Origin: Planctomycetaceae bacterium
GTDB lineage: Bacteria; Planctomycetota; PLA2
Length of the DNA stretch: 45,945 bases
Assembly (NCBI GenBank): GCA_011525755.1
Contig: WYBS01000044.1
Span: 1 to 45,945, forward strand
Reading direction: 5' to 3'
Part shown: positions 33,015 through 41,240 of the stretch, in pieces
Position numbering within the stretch: the stretch's first letter is position 1
How the letters are laid out: each line of letters starts with the position of its first letter
Made by a program: the position numbers and the translations under genes
The notes under the pieces: model-generated
The model's input: only the letters and a program-made list of their open reading frames with translations
Databases searched by the model: none
What the model was told of the DNA's origin: nothing

Positions 33015-33590
33015 TCACGCGAGCTTGCCGCCGCAGTTGTCGCAGAAGTTCGCGTCGGGGTCGTTCTTCTCGTTGCACGCGGGGCACGTGACGCTCTTTC
33101 CGAGCGCCGCGCCGCACGCCTTGCAGAACTTCGCGTCGGCGTCGTTCTCCGCATCGCACTTGTGGCAGCGGACGAGGACCTTCCCCGCCGCGTCGCGGCG
33201 CACGCCCTCGGCCACCGCCCCGACGATCTCCTTCACGCCCTCGCGCGCGCCGCGCGCCACGTAGTTGATCGTGTCGGCCGCGACGGGCGCCGTCTCGGCG
33301 GCGACGTAGCGCGCCGCGGCGCCCATGTAGCCGATGCTCGTGAGCCAGATCCCCCCGGCAAGGACCATCGCCCCGACGAAGGCGAGCCAGAAGAGGTCCG
33401 GCTTCCTCGGCTCCGCCGTCCCGAACGGCATCGGAAACCCGAGCGGCTCGTCAAATCGCTTCGAGAAGCTGTAGATCCCGACGACGACCATCACGAAGCC
33501 GCCGAGGATCATCAGCGGCCCCATGACCCGGCAGACCTTCCGGAACCCCTCGTGCGCGGGATCCCGGAGCGCTCCCTCCCTCCGCCTCAT
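33015..33590 (-). CDS. Membrane protein with C-terminal double zinc ribbon
   Basis: A 191-residue protein. Two membrane helices (about 22-42 'VMGPLMILGGFVMVVVGIYS' and 68-88 'FWLAFVGAMVLAGGIWLTSI') precede an amphipathic helix and two zinc-ribbon modules with four CxxC pairs: 'CHKCDAENDADAKFCKACG' and 'CPACNEKNDPDANFCDNCG'. The two modules are near repeats of each other. The ribbons should be cytoplasmic. Function unknown; zinc-ribbon membrane proteins of this build often assist envelope or secretion complexes. The start at 33590 is leaderless-looking, with TAGATT 13 nt upstream. Confidence 0.78.
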   Translation of the reverse strand: MRRREGALRDPAHEGFRKVCRVMGPLMILGGFVMVVVGIYSFSKRFDEPLGFPMPFGTAEPRKPDLFWLAFVGAMVLAGGIWLTSIGYMGAAARYVAAETAPVAADTINYVARGAREGVKEIVGAVAEGVRRDAAGKVLVRCHKCDAENDADAKFCKACGAALGKSVTCPACNEKNDPDANFCDNCGGKLA

Positions 33591-33597
33591 GGGGACG

Positions 33598-33603
33598 AAT
33601 CTA
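33598..33603 (-). promoter_or_regulatory. -10 box of the zinc-ribbon membrane protein gene
   Basis: TAGATT on the minus strand begins 13 nt before the ATG at 33590. The 47-bp divergent region also contains TACATA (33623-33628), 15 nt before the glycosyltransferase ATG. Confidence 0.45.
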
Positions 33604-33637
33604 ACACGCCCCGGAATGCCGATACATAGGGGGAACC

Positions 33638-34765
33638 ATGGAGACGGCGACGGACACGGTACGCGCGAAGGCGCCGGCGGAGGGCCGCCTCCGCGTCGTC
33701 CACGTCGTCTACTGGTTCGGGACCGGCGGGCTCGAGAAGGGGGTCGACACCCTCATCCGGAAGACCGCGGACCGGATCGACCACGAGGTGATCAGCCTCG
33801 CCGGCGACATCCCGCACCACCTGCCCGAGCGCTGCCGCCAGCGCGTGCTCGGCAAGAAGCCGGGGAACTCCGTCCGCTCCGTCCTGAAGCTCGCGGGCTG
33901 GCTCAAGGATCTCAGGCCCTGCGTCGTGCACACGCGCAACTGGCCCGGCATCGACGGCATCGTCGCAAGCAGGCTCGCGGGCATCCGCGCGATCGTCCAC
34001 GGCGAGCACGGCTGGGGCGTGGACGACCCGGACGGGAGGAACCCGCGGCGCCGGAAGGTCCGGCGGTTCCTCTCGCGGTGGGTCCGGACGACCATCTGCG
34101 TCTCGAAGGACATCGAGCGGTGGCTCAAGGACGACGTCCGGCTCCGCTGCCCGATCGTGCAGATCTACAACGGGATCGACACGGAGACCTTCGCCCCCGC
34201 GCCCACCGGCGACGACGTCCGGAAGGAGCTCTCCGCTCCCCCCGGAGCCCCCCTCATCATCTGCGTGGGACGGCTGGACCCGATCAAGGACCACGGGACG
34301 CTCTTCCGCGCGTTCGCGCGGGTGCGGGGCCGCTTCCCCGAGGCGCGGCTCCTCTGCGTCGGCGAGGGGAAGGACCGCGCGCGGGTCGAGGAGCTGAAGG
34401 GGCCGGGCGTCCACCTGCTCGGCAACCGGACGGACGTAGCCAGGCTGCTCCAGGCCTCGGACGTGTTCGCGCTCGCGTCGCGGAACGAGGGGATCTCGAA
34501 CACGATCCTCGAGGCGATGGCCACGGGGCTCCCGGTCGTCGCGAGCCGCGTGGGCGGCAACCCGGAGCTCGTCGCGGAGGGCGAGACGGGGCGGTTCTTC
34601 GCGCCGGGCGACGACCTCGCGCTCAGCGACGCGATCCTCGGCTACCTTGCCGATCCCGCGCTCCGGGCGGCGCACGGGCGCGCCGGGCGCGCGCGGTGCG
34701 AGGAGCGGTTCGGCGTCGACGCGATGGTCCGGGCCTACGAGGCCATCTGGCGCTCGGTCGCCTGA
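33638..34765 (+). CDS. GT4 glycosyltransferase resembling XrtA/PEP-CTERM-associated sugar transferases
   Basis: A 375-residue GT-B glycosyltransferase. The N-terminus 'RVVHVVYWFGTGGLEKGVDT', then 'VVHTRNWPGIDGIVASRLAG', 'IVHGEHGWGVDDPDG' and 'ICVSKDIERWLKD' match the TIGR03088-type sugar transferases linked to exopolysaccharide/PEP-CTERM loci. The donor half has 'IYNGIDTETFAP', 'ICVGRLDPIKDHGTLFRAFA' and 'ASRNEGISNTILEAMATGLP'. A C-rich repeat (34238-34253) encodes 'PPGAP' just before the second Rossmann strand, an insertion in a normally short loop. AGGGGG precedes the ATG. No exosortase gene is present, so the PEP-CTERM link is only by family. Confidence 0.88.
   Translation: METATDTVRAKAPAEGRLRVVHVVYWFGTGGLEKGVDTLIRKTADRIDHEVISLAGDIPHHLPERCRQRVLGKKPGNSVRSVLKLAGWLKDLRPCVVHTRNWPGIDGIVASRLAGIRAIVHGEHGWGVDDPDGRNPRRRKVRRFLSRWVRTTICVSKDIERWLKDDVRLRCPIVQIYNGIDTETFAPAPTGDDVRKELSAPPGAPLIICVGRLDPIKDHGTLFRAFARVRGRFPEARLLCVGEGKDRARVEELKGPGVHLLGNRTDVARLLQASDVFALASRNEGISNTILEAMATGLPVVASRVGGNPELVAEGETGRFFAPGDDLALSDAILGYLADPALRAAHGRAGRARCEERFGVDAMVRAYEAIWRSVA
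34238..34253. repeat. G-rich micro-repeat, C-strand copy
   Basis: CCCCCCGGAGCCCCCC inside the GT4 gene at the junction of its two Rossmann domains; read as Pro-Pro-Gly-Ala-Pro. Confidence 0.73.
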
Positions 34766-35070
34766 GAGCTTCTGAACGAATCCCTGCTGGCTTCGGCCGG
34801 CTACGAAGCCGCCCGGCTTCGGCGCGCCGCCTCGCTGGGTTTCTCCGTCAACCCAGATCGGCGTCGCGCCTCGCCGGCGCCGCAACGCGGCCGCTTGCGC
34901 GGCCGCGCAGAGCGGCGGCCCTTCGGGATCGGCTTCTCGCTCGGCCTCGGGCCGACGCCGGGATTTCTTCACAAGCCCCGACCGCCCCCCGGCCCCCCCC
35001 GGGTCGTGGCACGCGACGTGCGCCATACCGCCCACGGTCGCGGAACGTCGATTCCGCGCGACGCATCAGG
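34766..35070. other. Intergenic region with a cluster of short hairpins
   Basis: 305 bases without a gene. Inverted repeats: GGCTTCG / CGAAGCC (34789-34810, loop 8), CTGGGTT / AACCCAG (34835-34856, loop 8), a GCGGCCGC pair near 34887-34907, and CGCGGAA / TTCCGCG at 35039-35058 just upstream of the aminotransferase. C-rich repeat sequence lies at 34984-35002. A structured leader, terminators or element remnants are all possible. Confidence 0.5.
35039..35058. promoter_or_regulatory. Palindrome upstream of the DegT aminotransferase, possible operator
   Basis: CGCGGAA-CGTCGA-TTCCGCG, 7-bp perfect arms, ending 12 nt before the ATG. The position would suit a regulator-binding site or an RNA hairpin covering the start. 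Confidence 0.35.
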
Positions 35071-36273
35071 ATGGAGCAGACAAGGACCCTCGCCGGGGAG
35101 AAGGCCTCCCCGCCGGACTACCCGGCGGCCACGGCGCCGTCGCACCCGGTCCTCTCCGCGGGGACCCTGGGCCTTGCGCGAGGGGTGCCGTCCGTCCTCG
35201 ACGCGGGACGCGCCACGCACACGGTCAGCGGCCGCATGGCGCTCGCGCTCGCGCTCGAGCGTCTCGGGATCGGACGGGGCGCGCGGGTGCTCCTGCCCTC
35301 GTACCACTGCACGGCACTCGTCGAGCCGGTCGTGCGCGCCGGCGCGGTTCCGGTCTTCTACGCGCTGCGGAGGGACCTCTCGGCCGACCTCGAAGACGCC
35401 GCGCGGAAGGCAGAGGGCGCGCGCGCGCTCCTCGCCGTCCACTACTTCGGCTTCCCGCAGGAAATGGCGGCGCTGCGGGCGTTCTGCGACGCGCGGGGGA
35501 TCGCTCTCATCGAGGACTGCGCGCACGCCTTCTTCGGCACGTGCGGCGGGCGGCCGATGGGCGCCCACGGCGACGTCGCCGTCGCGAGCACCTGGAAGTT
35601 CTTCGCGGTGCGCGAGGGCGGCTGCCTCGTCGCGCGGGGCCCGGCTTCGCGGCTCAGTGGCCCCGGCCTCCGCTACGAGGCGAAGTCGATGATGAACGCG
35701 CTCGAGCGCGCGTGGGAGATGGGCCGCCTGCCCGTGCTCCGCGCGATGGCGGGGCCGCTCTTCCGGCTGAAGGACCGGCTGCGCGACCGGCGGAAGAGAG
35801 GCGGAGGGGGTGCGGGGGCCGCGAGCGACGTCCCGACGGGCGGGCTCGAGTTCGACGAGAGCTGGCTCGGCCGGCGCCCGTCCCGGTTCACGCGCTTCGT
35901 CCTCGCCTTCTCGAACCGCCGACGGATCGCGCGGCTCCGGCGGGAGAACTACGCGATCCTCCTCGACGGGTTTCACGGGCTTCCCGGCACGAAGGCGCTG
36001 TTCCCGGCGCTGCCGGACGGCGTCGTGCCCTACGTGTTCCCGCTGCTCGTCGAGGACGAGGGCGTCTTCCCCGCCTTGAAGCGGAGAGGCGTCCCGATCG
36101 TGCGCTTCGGCGAGTTCCTCTGGGAGGGCGTCGAGGACCCGGTCGCGCTCGAGTACAGCCGGAAGGTGCTCCAGTTCCCGTGCCACCAGGAGATGACGCG
36201 GGCGGAGATCGACTGGATCGTCGCGGAAGTCCGCGAGGCGGTCCTGAAGGGAGTCTCCCGATGTGGGACGTAA
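35071..36273 (+). CDS. DegT/DnrJ/EryC1/StrS-family aminotransferase
   Basis: A 400-residue PLP enzyme of the sugar-aminotransferase family: 'TVSGRMALALALERLGIGRG', 'VLLPSYHCTALVEPVVRAGA', 'VPVFYALRRDLSADLEDA', 'ALIEDCAHAFFGTCGGRPMG', and the PLP lysine in 'VASTWKFFAVREGGCLVA'. It probably makes an amino sugar for a surface glycan. A G-rich segment encodes 'KRGGGGAGAASD' near residues 244-255, a likely loop insertion. Its frame overlaps the next gene by 13 bp, and three genes run together (aminotransferase plus two acyltransferase-like proteins). This suggests amino-sugar formation followed by N-acylation. Confidence 0.83.
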   Translation: MEQTRTLAGEKASPPDYPAATAPSHPVLSAGTLGLARGVPSVLDAGRATHTVSGRMALALALERLGIGRGARVLLPSYHCTALVEPVVRAGAVPVFYALRRDLSADLEDAARKAEGARALLAVHYFGFPQEMAALRAFCDARGIALIEDCAHAFFGTCGGRPMGAHGDVAVASTWKFFAVREGGCLVARGPASRLSGPGLRYEAKSMMNALERAWEMGRLPVLRAMAGPLFRLKDRLRDRRKRGGGGAGAASDVPTGGLEFDESWLGRRPSRFTRFVLAFSNRRRIARLRRENYAILLDGFHGLPGTKALFPALPDGVVPYVFPLLVEDEGVFPALKRRGVPIVRFGEFLWEGVEDPVALEYSRKVLQFPCHQEMTRAEIDWIVAEVREAVLKGVSRCGT

Positions 36274-37313
36274 TGCCCATCCGCAGGTTCCCCGAGTTCG
36301 CCGCCGCCTGGCAGGCGCTCAACGACCGGGGCCCGAAGACGGCGCTGCTCGACGTGCGGTTCGTCGGGCCGCTGCTCGAGGCGTTCGGCACCGGGCGCGA
36401 GCTGCTCGCGATCAAGGGCGATCCGAAGGCGCCGACCGCGATGGCGATCCTCCAGCCGTGCGGCTTCGGGCGATTCGAGACCTTCCAGCCCTCGCAGGCG
36501 CCCGTCGGCGCGTGGGTCTCCGACGAGCGCAACGCGCCGTCGGAGGAGGTGCTCTCGGCGCTCGTGCGGAGGCTGCCGGGCGTCGCCATCTCCTGCGGGA
36601 TCACGCAGATCGACCCGGCGCTCGTCGCGCGGCCCGAGCCGACGCGGAAGCTCCGGACCCTCGACTACATCCGCACGGCGTACGTCTCGGTGGAGGGCGA
36701 CTTCGAGAAGTACTGGGCGGCGCGCGGCACGAACCTCCGGAAGAACCACCGGCGCCGGCGCCACCGGCTCGCCGACTGCGGCATCGCGCCCCGCCTCGAG
36801 GCGGTCACGGAGCCCGCCGCGATGGCGGGGGCGGTCGCGGACTACGGCGTGCTCGAGACGAAGGGCTGGAAGGCCGGGGCGGGCACCGCGGTCTCCGCGG
36901 ACAACGCGCAGGGCCGCTTCTACGCGCGCATGCTCGAGGCTTTCGCGGAGCGCGGCGAGGGGGTCGTGTACCGGTACTGGTACGGCGGCCGGCTCGCGGC
37001 GAGCGACCTCTGCATCCGCCGCGAGGATGTGCTGATCGTCCTCAAGACGACCTACGACGAGGAGTTCGCCGAGACCTCGCCGGCGATGCTCATGCGCGAG
37101 GAGGAGTTCGCGAGGATCTTCGAGTCGAGGAGCATCCGCCGGATCGAGTTCTACGGCAAGGTGATGGACTGGCACACGAAGTGGACCGACGAGATGCGGA
37201 CCATGTACCACGTGACCGAGTTCCGCTGGGCGTTCGTGCCGCGGCTCCTCGCGCGGCTGCGGAGGGCGAAGCCGGCGCCCGCGCAGGCGAACGTCCCGGC
37301 CATGACGAACTGA
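36261..37313 (+). CDS. FemAB/GNAT-like acyltransferase (BioF2-like domain), copy 1
   Basis: A 350-residue protein of the FemAB/GNAT superfamily (Acetyltransf_6-like): 'LDYIRTAYVSVEGDFEKYWA', 'TNLRKNHRRRRHRLADCG', 'NAQGRFYARMLEAFAERGEG', 'YRYWYGGRLAASDLCIRRED', 'IEFYGKVMDWHTKWTDEMRT'. Such proteins transfer amino acids or acyl groups to sugars or peptidoglycan precursors. The ATG at 36261 was chosen because AAGGGAG lies 7 nt upstream and the N-terminus 'WDVMPIRRFP' aligns with 'WRVFPAREFP' of the next gene. It is a tandem duplicate of the following gene. Confidence 0.8.
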   Translation: MWDVMPIRRFPEFAAAWQALNDRGPKTALLDVRFVGPLLEAFGTGRELLAIKGDPKAPTAMAILQPCGFGRFETFQPSQAPVGAWVSDERNAPSEEVLSALVRRLPGVAISCGITQIDPALVARPEPTRKLRTLDYIRTAYVSVEGDFEKYWAARGTNLRKNHRRRRHRLADCGIAPRLEAVTEPAAMAGAVADYGVLETKGWKAGAGTAVSADNAQGRFYARMLEAFAERGEGVVYRYWYGGRLAASDLCIRREDVLIVLKTTYDEEFAETSPAMLMREEEFARIFESRSIRRIEFYGKVMDWHTKWTDEMRTMYHVTEFRWAFVPRLLARLRRAKPAPAQANVPAMTN

Positions 37314-37323
37314 GGGAGGATCG

Positions 37324-38397
37324 ATGAGCTGGAGGGTGTTTCCCGCGCGCGAGTTCCCCGCCCACGCGGCGGCGTGGCAGGCGCTGAACGACAGGGGGCC
37401 GAGGACGCCGCTCCTCGACGCCGAGTTCGTGGCGCTCCTGCTCGAGGTCTTCGGCACCGGGCGCGAGCTTCTCGCGGTAAGCGAGGGCGCGATGGCGGTG
37501 CTCATGCCCCTCGGGTTCGCGCGGTGGCAGACGTTCCAGCCGTCGCAGGCGCCGCTTGGCGCGTGGGTGTCGGACGCGGCGCATGGGCCGTCGGAGGAGC
37601 TCCTGCGCGCGCTCGTGCGGAGGCTCCCCGGTCTGATGCTCGCGTGCGGCGTGAGCCAGATCGACCCGGACCTCGTCGCGCGGCCGGAGACGACGCCGCG
37701 GCTCCAGACGCTCGACTACATCCAGACGTCGCGGATCACGATCGAGGGGACGTTCGACGCCTACTGGGCGAAGCGGCCGCAGAACATGCGCGCGAACATC
37801 CGGCGGCGCCGTCGGCGCCTGGACGAGGCGGGGACGGCCCCGCGGCTCGTGACGATCACGGACCCCGCGGCGATGGCGCAGGCGGTCGCGGAGTACGGCG
37901 CGCTCGAGTCGTCCGGCTGGAAGGCGGGCGGCGGGACCGCGATCGCCGCGGACAACGCGCAGGGGCGCTTCTACACGCGGATGCTCGAGGCGTACGCGAG
38001 GCGCGGCGAGGCGACCGTCTACCAGTGCCGCTACGGCGACCGGCTCGCGGCGAGCGACCTCTGCATCCACCGGGACGGCGTGATCATCGTCCTGAAGGTC
38101 ACGTACGACGAGGCGCTCGCGAGCACGGGCCCGAGCTTCCTCCTCAGGCACGACCAGCTGCAGCAGCTGTTCGATTCGGGGAGGTTCCGGAGGCTCGAGT
38201 TCTACGGCAAGGTGCGCGAGTGGCACACGAAGCTCACGGACGAGATCCGGCAGATGTACCACATCACCGCGTACCGCTGGGCGCTGGTCCCGCGCCTCGC
38301 GGAGCGCCTGAAGAGGCCGAAGCCCGACGCCGCGGTGCAGGCAGAGCCGGCGGAGCAGCCGTCGCGTCCCGAGTCGGCTGCGTCCGCGGTGGAGTAG
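37324..38397 (+). CDS. FemAB/GNAT-like acyltransferase (BioF2-like domain), copy 2
   Basis: A 357-residue paralog of the preceding gene, 10 bp downstream of it, with ribosome-binding site GGGAGGA before the ATG. Shared blocks: 'AAWQALNDRGPRTPLLDAEF', 'FQPSQAPLGAWVSD', 'ISQIDPDLVARPET'-like region (here 'VSQIDPDLVARPET'), 'NAQGRFYTRMLEAYARRGEA', 'RLAASDLCIHRDGVIIVLK', 'LEFYGKVREWHTKLTDEIRQ'. Two retained copies in one operon suggest different acyl donors or acceptor positions. Tail residues after about 335 are low complexity. Confidence 0.8.
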   Translation: MSWRVFPAREFPAHAAAWQALNDRGPRTPLLDAEFVALLLEVFGTGRELLAVSEGAMAVLMPLGFARWQTFQPSQAPLGAWVSDAAHGPSEELLRALVRRLPGLMLACGVSQIDPDLVARPETTPRLQTLDYIQTSRITIEGTFDAYWAKRPQNMRANIRRRRRRLDEAGTAPRLVTITDPAAMAQAVAEYGALESSGWKAGGGTAIAADNAQGRFYTRMLEAYARRGEATVYQCRYGDRLAASDLCIHRDGVIIVLKVTYDEALASTGPSFLLRHDQLQQLFDSGRFRRLEFYGKVREWHTKLTDEIRQMYHITAYRWALVPRLAERLKRPKPDAAVQAEPAEQPSRPESAASAVE

Positions 38398-38443
38398 GCC
38401 TGCCGAACGGTGCGCGCGGCGGGGGCGGTTCGAAGGGGCAGCC

Positions 38444-38869
38444 TCAGCGGAGGGGCCGCCGCGGGATCGCGATGGTGATGGAGTACCGGCCGGCTCCGTT
38501 CGGCGAGTCGCAGACGTAGAGGTCGAAGCCGTCCGGCGTGTGCTCCAGCGCGAGGACGTCCCGCCCCTCACGGCAGACGACCCACGCCCTGCTGAGGTCG
38601 ATGCGGTCGACGATGTCCAGCCAGGCGGCGGGGGTCCGGTCGAAATCGGTCCAGGGCTCGTCGTCGAAGAGGACGCCGCTCGGGGCGCCCCAGTGCCTGT
38701 GCTCGTAGCGCACGCCGGCGCGCGTGAAGGCGATCCTGCCGCTGCCGTCGAACGTCCCGGAGACGGTGAGCAGTTTCGGCTGCGCCGCCCGCAGCCGGGC
38801 GGACTCGGGCCCGTCGCCGCTCCACGCGGTCGCCACGAGCAACAGGACTGCATGCAAATACGGCTTCAT
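38444..38869 (-). CDS. Small secreted protein, unknown function
   Basis: A 141-residue protein with a signal peptide (MKPYLHAVLLLVATAWSGDG). The rest is beta-rich: 'LTVSGTFDGSGRIAFTRAGV', 'HWGAPSGVLFDDEPWTDF', 'WLDIVDRIDLSRAWVVCREG', 'FDLYVCDSPNGAGRYSITIA'. Two Cys (about 98 and 121) could form a disulfide. No family recognised. GAGGAGG precedes the ATG at 38869. The promoter -10, TAGAAT (38915-38910), lies inside the 30-bp direct repeat at 38901. Confidence 0.7.
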   Translation of the reverse strand: MKPYLHAVLLLVATAWSGDGPESARLRAAQPKLLTVSGTFDGSGRIAFTRAGVRYEHRHWGAPSGVLFDDEPWTDFDRTPAAWLDIVDRIDLSRAWVVCREGRDVLALEHTPDGFDLYVCDSPNGAGRYSITIAIPRRPLR

Positions 38870-38900
38870 GGCGTGGCCTCCTCGAGTCCGGTCGACAACC

Positions 38901-38931
38901 CGACAGGAGATTCTAACGGGTTCGGGGCCGG
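38901..38931. repeat. Direct repeat, left copy, flanking the acquired cassette
   Basis: 31 bp starting CGACAGGAGATTCTAACG and ending GGGGCCGG. It matches 44109-44138 with one substitution and one 1-bp gap, in the same orientation. It contains a minus-strand -10, TAGAAT. Confidence 0.65.
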
Positions 38932-38981
38932 TGGGACCCGGGCTCGCTCCCTTTTCCGGCCAGCGCTACCGGAGCGCACGA

Positions 38982-39107
38982 CGAGCGAACGTACGGCGGA
39001 CCCTCCTGCGCGCGACTCGCTATCACGTCTACTACGTCGTGCGGAAGGCCGACGTGTACGTGGTCGCCGTCCAGAGCGCGGTGCGAGGGACCGGGCCGGC
39101 CGTCTGA
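38982..39107 (+). pseudogene. RelE/ParE-family toxin remnant, C-terminal fragment
   Basis: A 41-codon stretch ending at TGA 39105-39107: 'VRRTLLRATRYHVYYVVRKA' then 'DVYVVAVQSAVRGTGPAV'. It matches the C-terminal beta-hairpin of RelE/ParE toxins (pattern ...YHVYY.v...v.vlavw..rRG.GP). No start codon, ribosome-binding site or N-terminal half and no antitoxin gene adjoin it, so it is a truncated remnant. It lies at the left edge of the acquired cassette. Confidence 0.6.
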
Positions 39108-39167
39108 TACTCCTTCCAAGAGCCTGCGCGGCCGCCTTCGCGACCCGAGTCCGGGCTCACGCGCGGC

Positions 39168-39656
39168 TCACCACGCGGCCACGGGCTGGCCGTCGATGAA
39201 GAGCTTCACGGGCCTGACACCCTCGTTCAGGCTGCCGTCATTGAAGTACATGCCCGTGGTGGCCTCGCCCGGCCCGATCTTGACCTTGGCCGCGGTCCAG
39301 ACCAGCTTGTCGATCTTGGCGCCGTCGCTGAGCCACAGGCTGGCCGTGGGCATGCCCGCGAACACGTCAGCCTCGCCGGCCGCCGTGTTGTGAATGGAGA
39401 TGTGAAAGCGCAAGCCGCGCGACGTGGTCTCAAGCACGGTGTAGCGCCGCGTGGTCTCGACCTTGGTCAGCGCGTACTGGAAGGGGCCCTTGGTCCAGCT
39501 GGCGGCCGGAAAGGCGATGGCCTGGTCGTCGCTATAGGTCTTCCATCGCAGGGTCGACGGCTTCGTGCCCGGGCCCGTGGTGCAGGCGCTCAGGCTCAGG
39601 ATGATTGTTAGACCCAAACCAACGTTGATCGCTTTTGCCCAAGCCGCGTGACTCAT
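39168..39656 (-). CDS. Predicted lipoprotein of unknown function
   Basis: A 162-residue lipoprotein: signal 'INVGLGLTIILSLSAC' with lipobox LSAC. The mature part is rich in beta strands, 'YALTKVETTRRYTVLETTSR', 'FHISIHNTAAGEADVFAGMP', 'KVKIGPGEATTGMYFNDGSL', like an Ig-like accessory domain. Family not recognised. AGGAGGT lies 4 nt before the ATG at 39656. Base composition is visibly less GC-rich than its neighbours, with TTG, TTT and ATT codons that are rare elsewhere in the window; this supports recent transfer. 17 bp upstream is the flippase stop, so the two share a strand and perhaps a transcript. Confidence 0.72.
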   Translation of the reverse strand: MSHAAWAKAINVGLGLTIILSLSACTTGPGTKPSTLRWKTYSDDQAIAFPAASWTKGPFQYALTKVETTRRYTVLETTSRGLRFHISIHNTAAGEADVFAGMPTASLWLSDGAKIDKLVWTAAKVKIGPGEATTGMYFNDGSLNEGVRPVKLFIDGQPVAAW

Positions 39657-39673
39657 CAGGACCTCCTCCCATA

Positions 39674-41185
39674 TCAGCGGCGGAAGAGTGCGCGGGGCAG
39701 GGCGCGCAGGCCGGGATCGAGCCGGAGCGCGACCAGGGTATAGGTCGCGGCGCCGGCCGCGACGAGGATGGGCAGGAGGATCGCCGGCCCTAGCCCCTCC
39801 GGCGCGAGAGCACGCACGAGCGCGACCACGCCGTACATCGCCAGGGCGGCCAGCAGGGGACTGCGGATCGCACGGAACATGTCGGTCACGCGGACGCCGA
39901 TGCGGGGGTAGTTGATGCTGATGTTCAGCAGCATCATGAGGGGATAGACCGCGAACCACACGAGGGAGAGCCCGAGGACGCCCCAGGAGGAGCCGACGAG
40001 GAAGGCGGGGACCATCACGACGATCATGCGCACGAGATCGAAGAACTCGTACTTCGGCCGGCCGACCGCCTGGTACACGGGGGCGCCGAAGTTCGCGATC
40101 ATCCGCACCGGACCGGCGAGCGACAGGAGCTGGAGCGGGACGACGATCCCTGCCCACTTCGGCCCGAGCAGGAGCGCCACCGACTCTCGGCTCACCGCCG
40201 AAATGCCCCAGAGGACAGGGAAGGCGAAGAAGGCCAGCGCCCGGGTCGCCCCGAGGAAGTGGCGCCGGACCTCCTCGGGCTGCTCCTGGATCCTCGCGAA
40301 GGCGGGCAACGCGACCTGGTTGATGATGAACCCCAGCTTCTGCATGGGCAGCGTGGCGTAGTGCATCGCGGCGTCGTAGAAACCGATCAGGGTCTTGCCG
40401 AGGATGCGGCCGCCGATGACGACATCGGACCGCCCGTAGAGGCACCAGATCACGCGCGAGGCGGTGATGACGCCGCCGTAGCGGGCCAGCTCGCCCGCTC
40501 CCCGCAGCGAGAGGACAGGCAGCTTGAGGAAGGGGTGGATGACATTCAGGCCCACGACGCGCACGCCCAGCAGCACGACGTTGCTCCACACGAGGCACCA
40601 GACGCCGAACCCGAGCTCCACGAGGACGATCTGCACGACGCTGGCCATGAGGGAGGCGACGAGGAACACGATGGACTGTCGCCGGAAGTCCAGCTCCCGC
40701 TCGAGCATGGCCTGGGGAACCACGAGGAACGCCGTCATCAGGAGCTGGAACGCCAGCGCCCGCGTGACCGGGGCGACCTCGGGCTCCTTGTAGTAGGCGG
40801 CGATCCACGGCGCGGCCAGGAACAGCAGCGCGAACAGCCCCGCGTTGACCATCAGGACGAGCCCGAAGACCTGGCGTTTCGCGAGTTCGTCGAGGTTCTT
40901 GCGCTGGACGAGCGTGGCGCCGAGGCCCAGCTCGTTGATGACCATCAGGAAGGAGATGGCGACCGTGGCCATTCCCATGAGGCCGTAGTGGGACGGGTCG
41001 AGCCTGCGCATCACGTAGAGCGTGACGGTCCACGAGATCAGCTGTCCGAGGAGCTTGCCCGCCGCGGACCACTTCAGGGCCGAGACGACACGGTCCTTGA
41101 GGTCGGGCGACGGCGACGCGCCCGGCGAAGCGTGCGGCTGGGCAGGAGGTTCGGACGCCACCGCTCTCTCCGCGCCGCGCCGCAT
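39674..41185 (-). CDS. Polysaccharide/lipopolysaccharide flippase (Wzx/MATE-like, Polysacc_synt family)
   Basis: A 503-residue multi-helix membrane protein of the MviN/Wzx-type exporter family: 'SALKWSAAGKLLGQLISWTV', 'MRRLDPSHYGLMGMATVAIS', 'ELGLGATLVQRKNLDELAKR', 'FLVVPQAMLERELDFRRQSI', 'GFYDAAMHYATLPMQKLGFI', 'LALFAFPVLWGIS'-like region. About 12-14 hydrophobic segments. It is expected to flip a lipid-linked glycan to the periplasm. The ATG at 41185 was chosen as the first start after a region of shadow sequence; it leaves a hydrophilic 35-residue N-terminal tail. It probably works with the fusion enzyme upstream in one transcription unit. Confidence 0.85.
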   Translation of the reverse strand: MRRGAERAVASEPPAQPHASPGASPSPDLKDRVVSALKWSAAGKLLGQLISWTVTLYVMRRLDPSHYGLMGMATVAISFLMVINELGLGATLVQRKNLDELAKRQVFGLVLMVNAGLFALLFLAAPWIAAYYKEPEVAPVTRALAFQLLMTAFLVVPQAMLERELDFRRQSIVFLVASLMASVVQIVLVELGFGVWCLVWSNVVLLGVRVVGLNVIHPFLKLPVLSLRGAGELARYGGVITASRVIWCLYGRSDVVIGGRILGKTLIGFYDAAMHYATLPMQKLGFIINQVALPAFARIQEQPEEVRRHFLGATRALAFFAFPVLWGISAVSRESVALLLGPKWAGIVVPLQLLSLAGPVRMIANFGAPVYQAVGRPKYEFFDLVRMIVVMVPAFLVGSSWGVLGLSLVWFAVYPLMMLLNISINYPRIGVRVTDMFRAIRSPLLAALAMYGVVALVRALAPEGLGPAILLPILVAAGAATYTLVALRLDPGLRALPRALFRR

Positions 41186-41240
41186 CCGTATCCTATCGAC
41201 CGGCGACCGCGCGAGCTTGACGGCTCGGGCGTCGCCGCGG

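Noticed and set aside
34766-35070. Integron attC-like site
   Set aside because: Hairpins are present, but there is no integrase gene, no recognisable core site pair and no cassette array.
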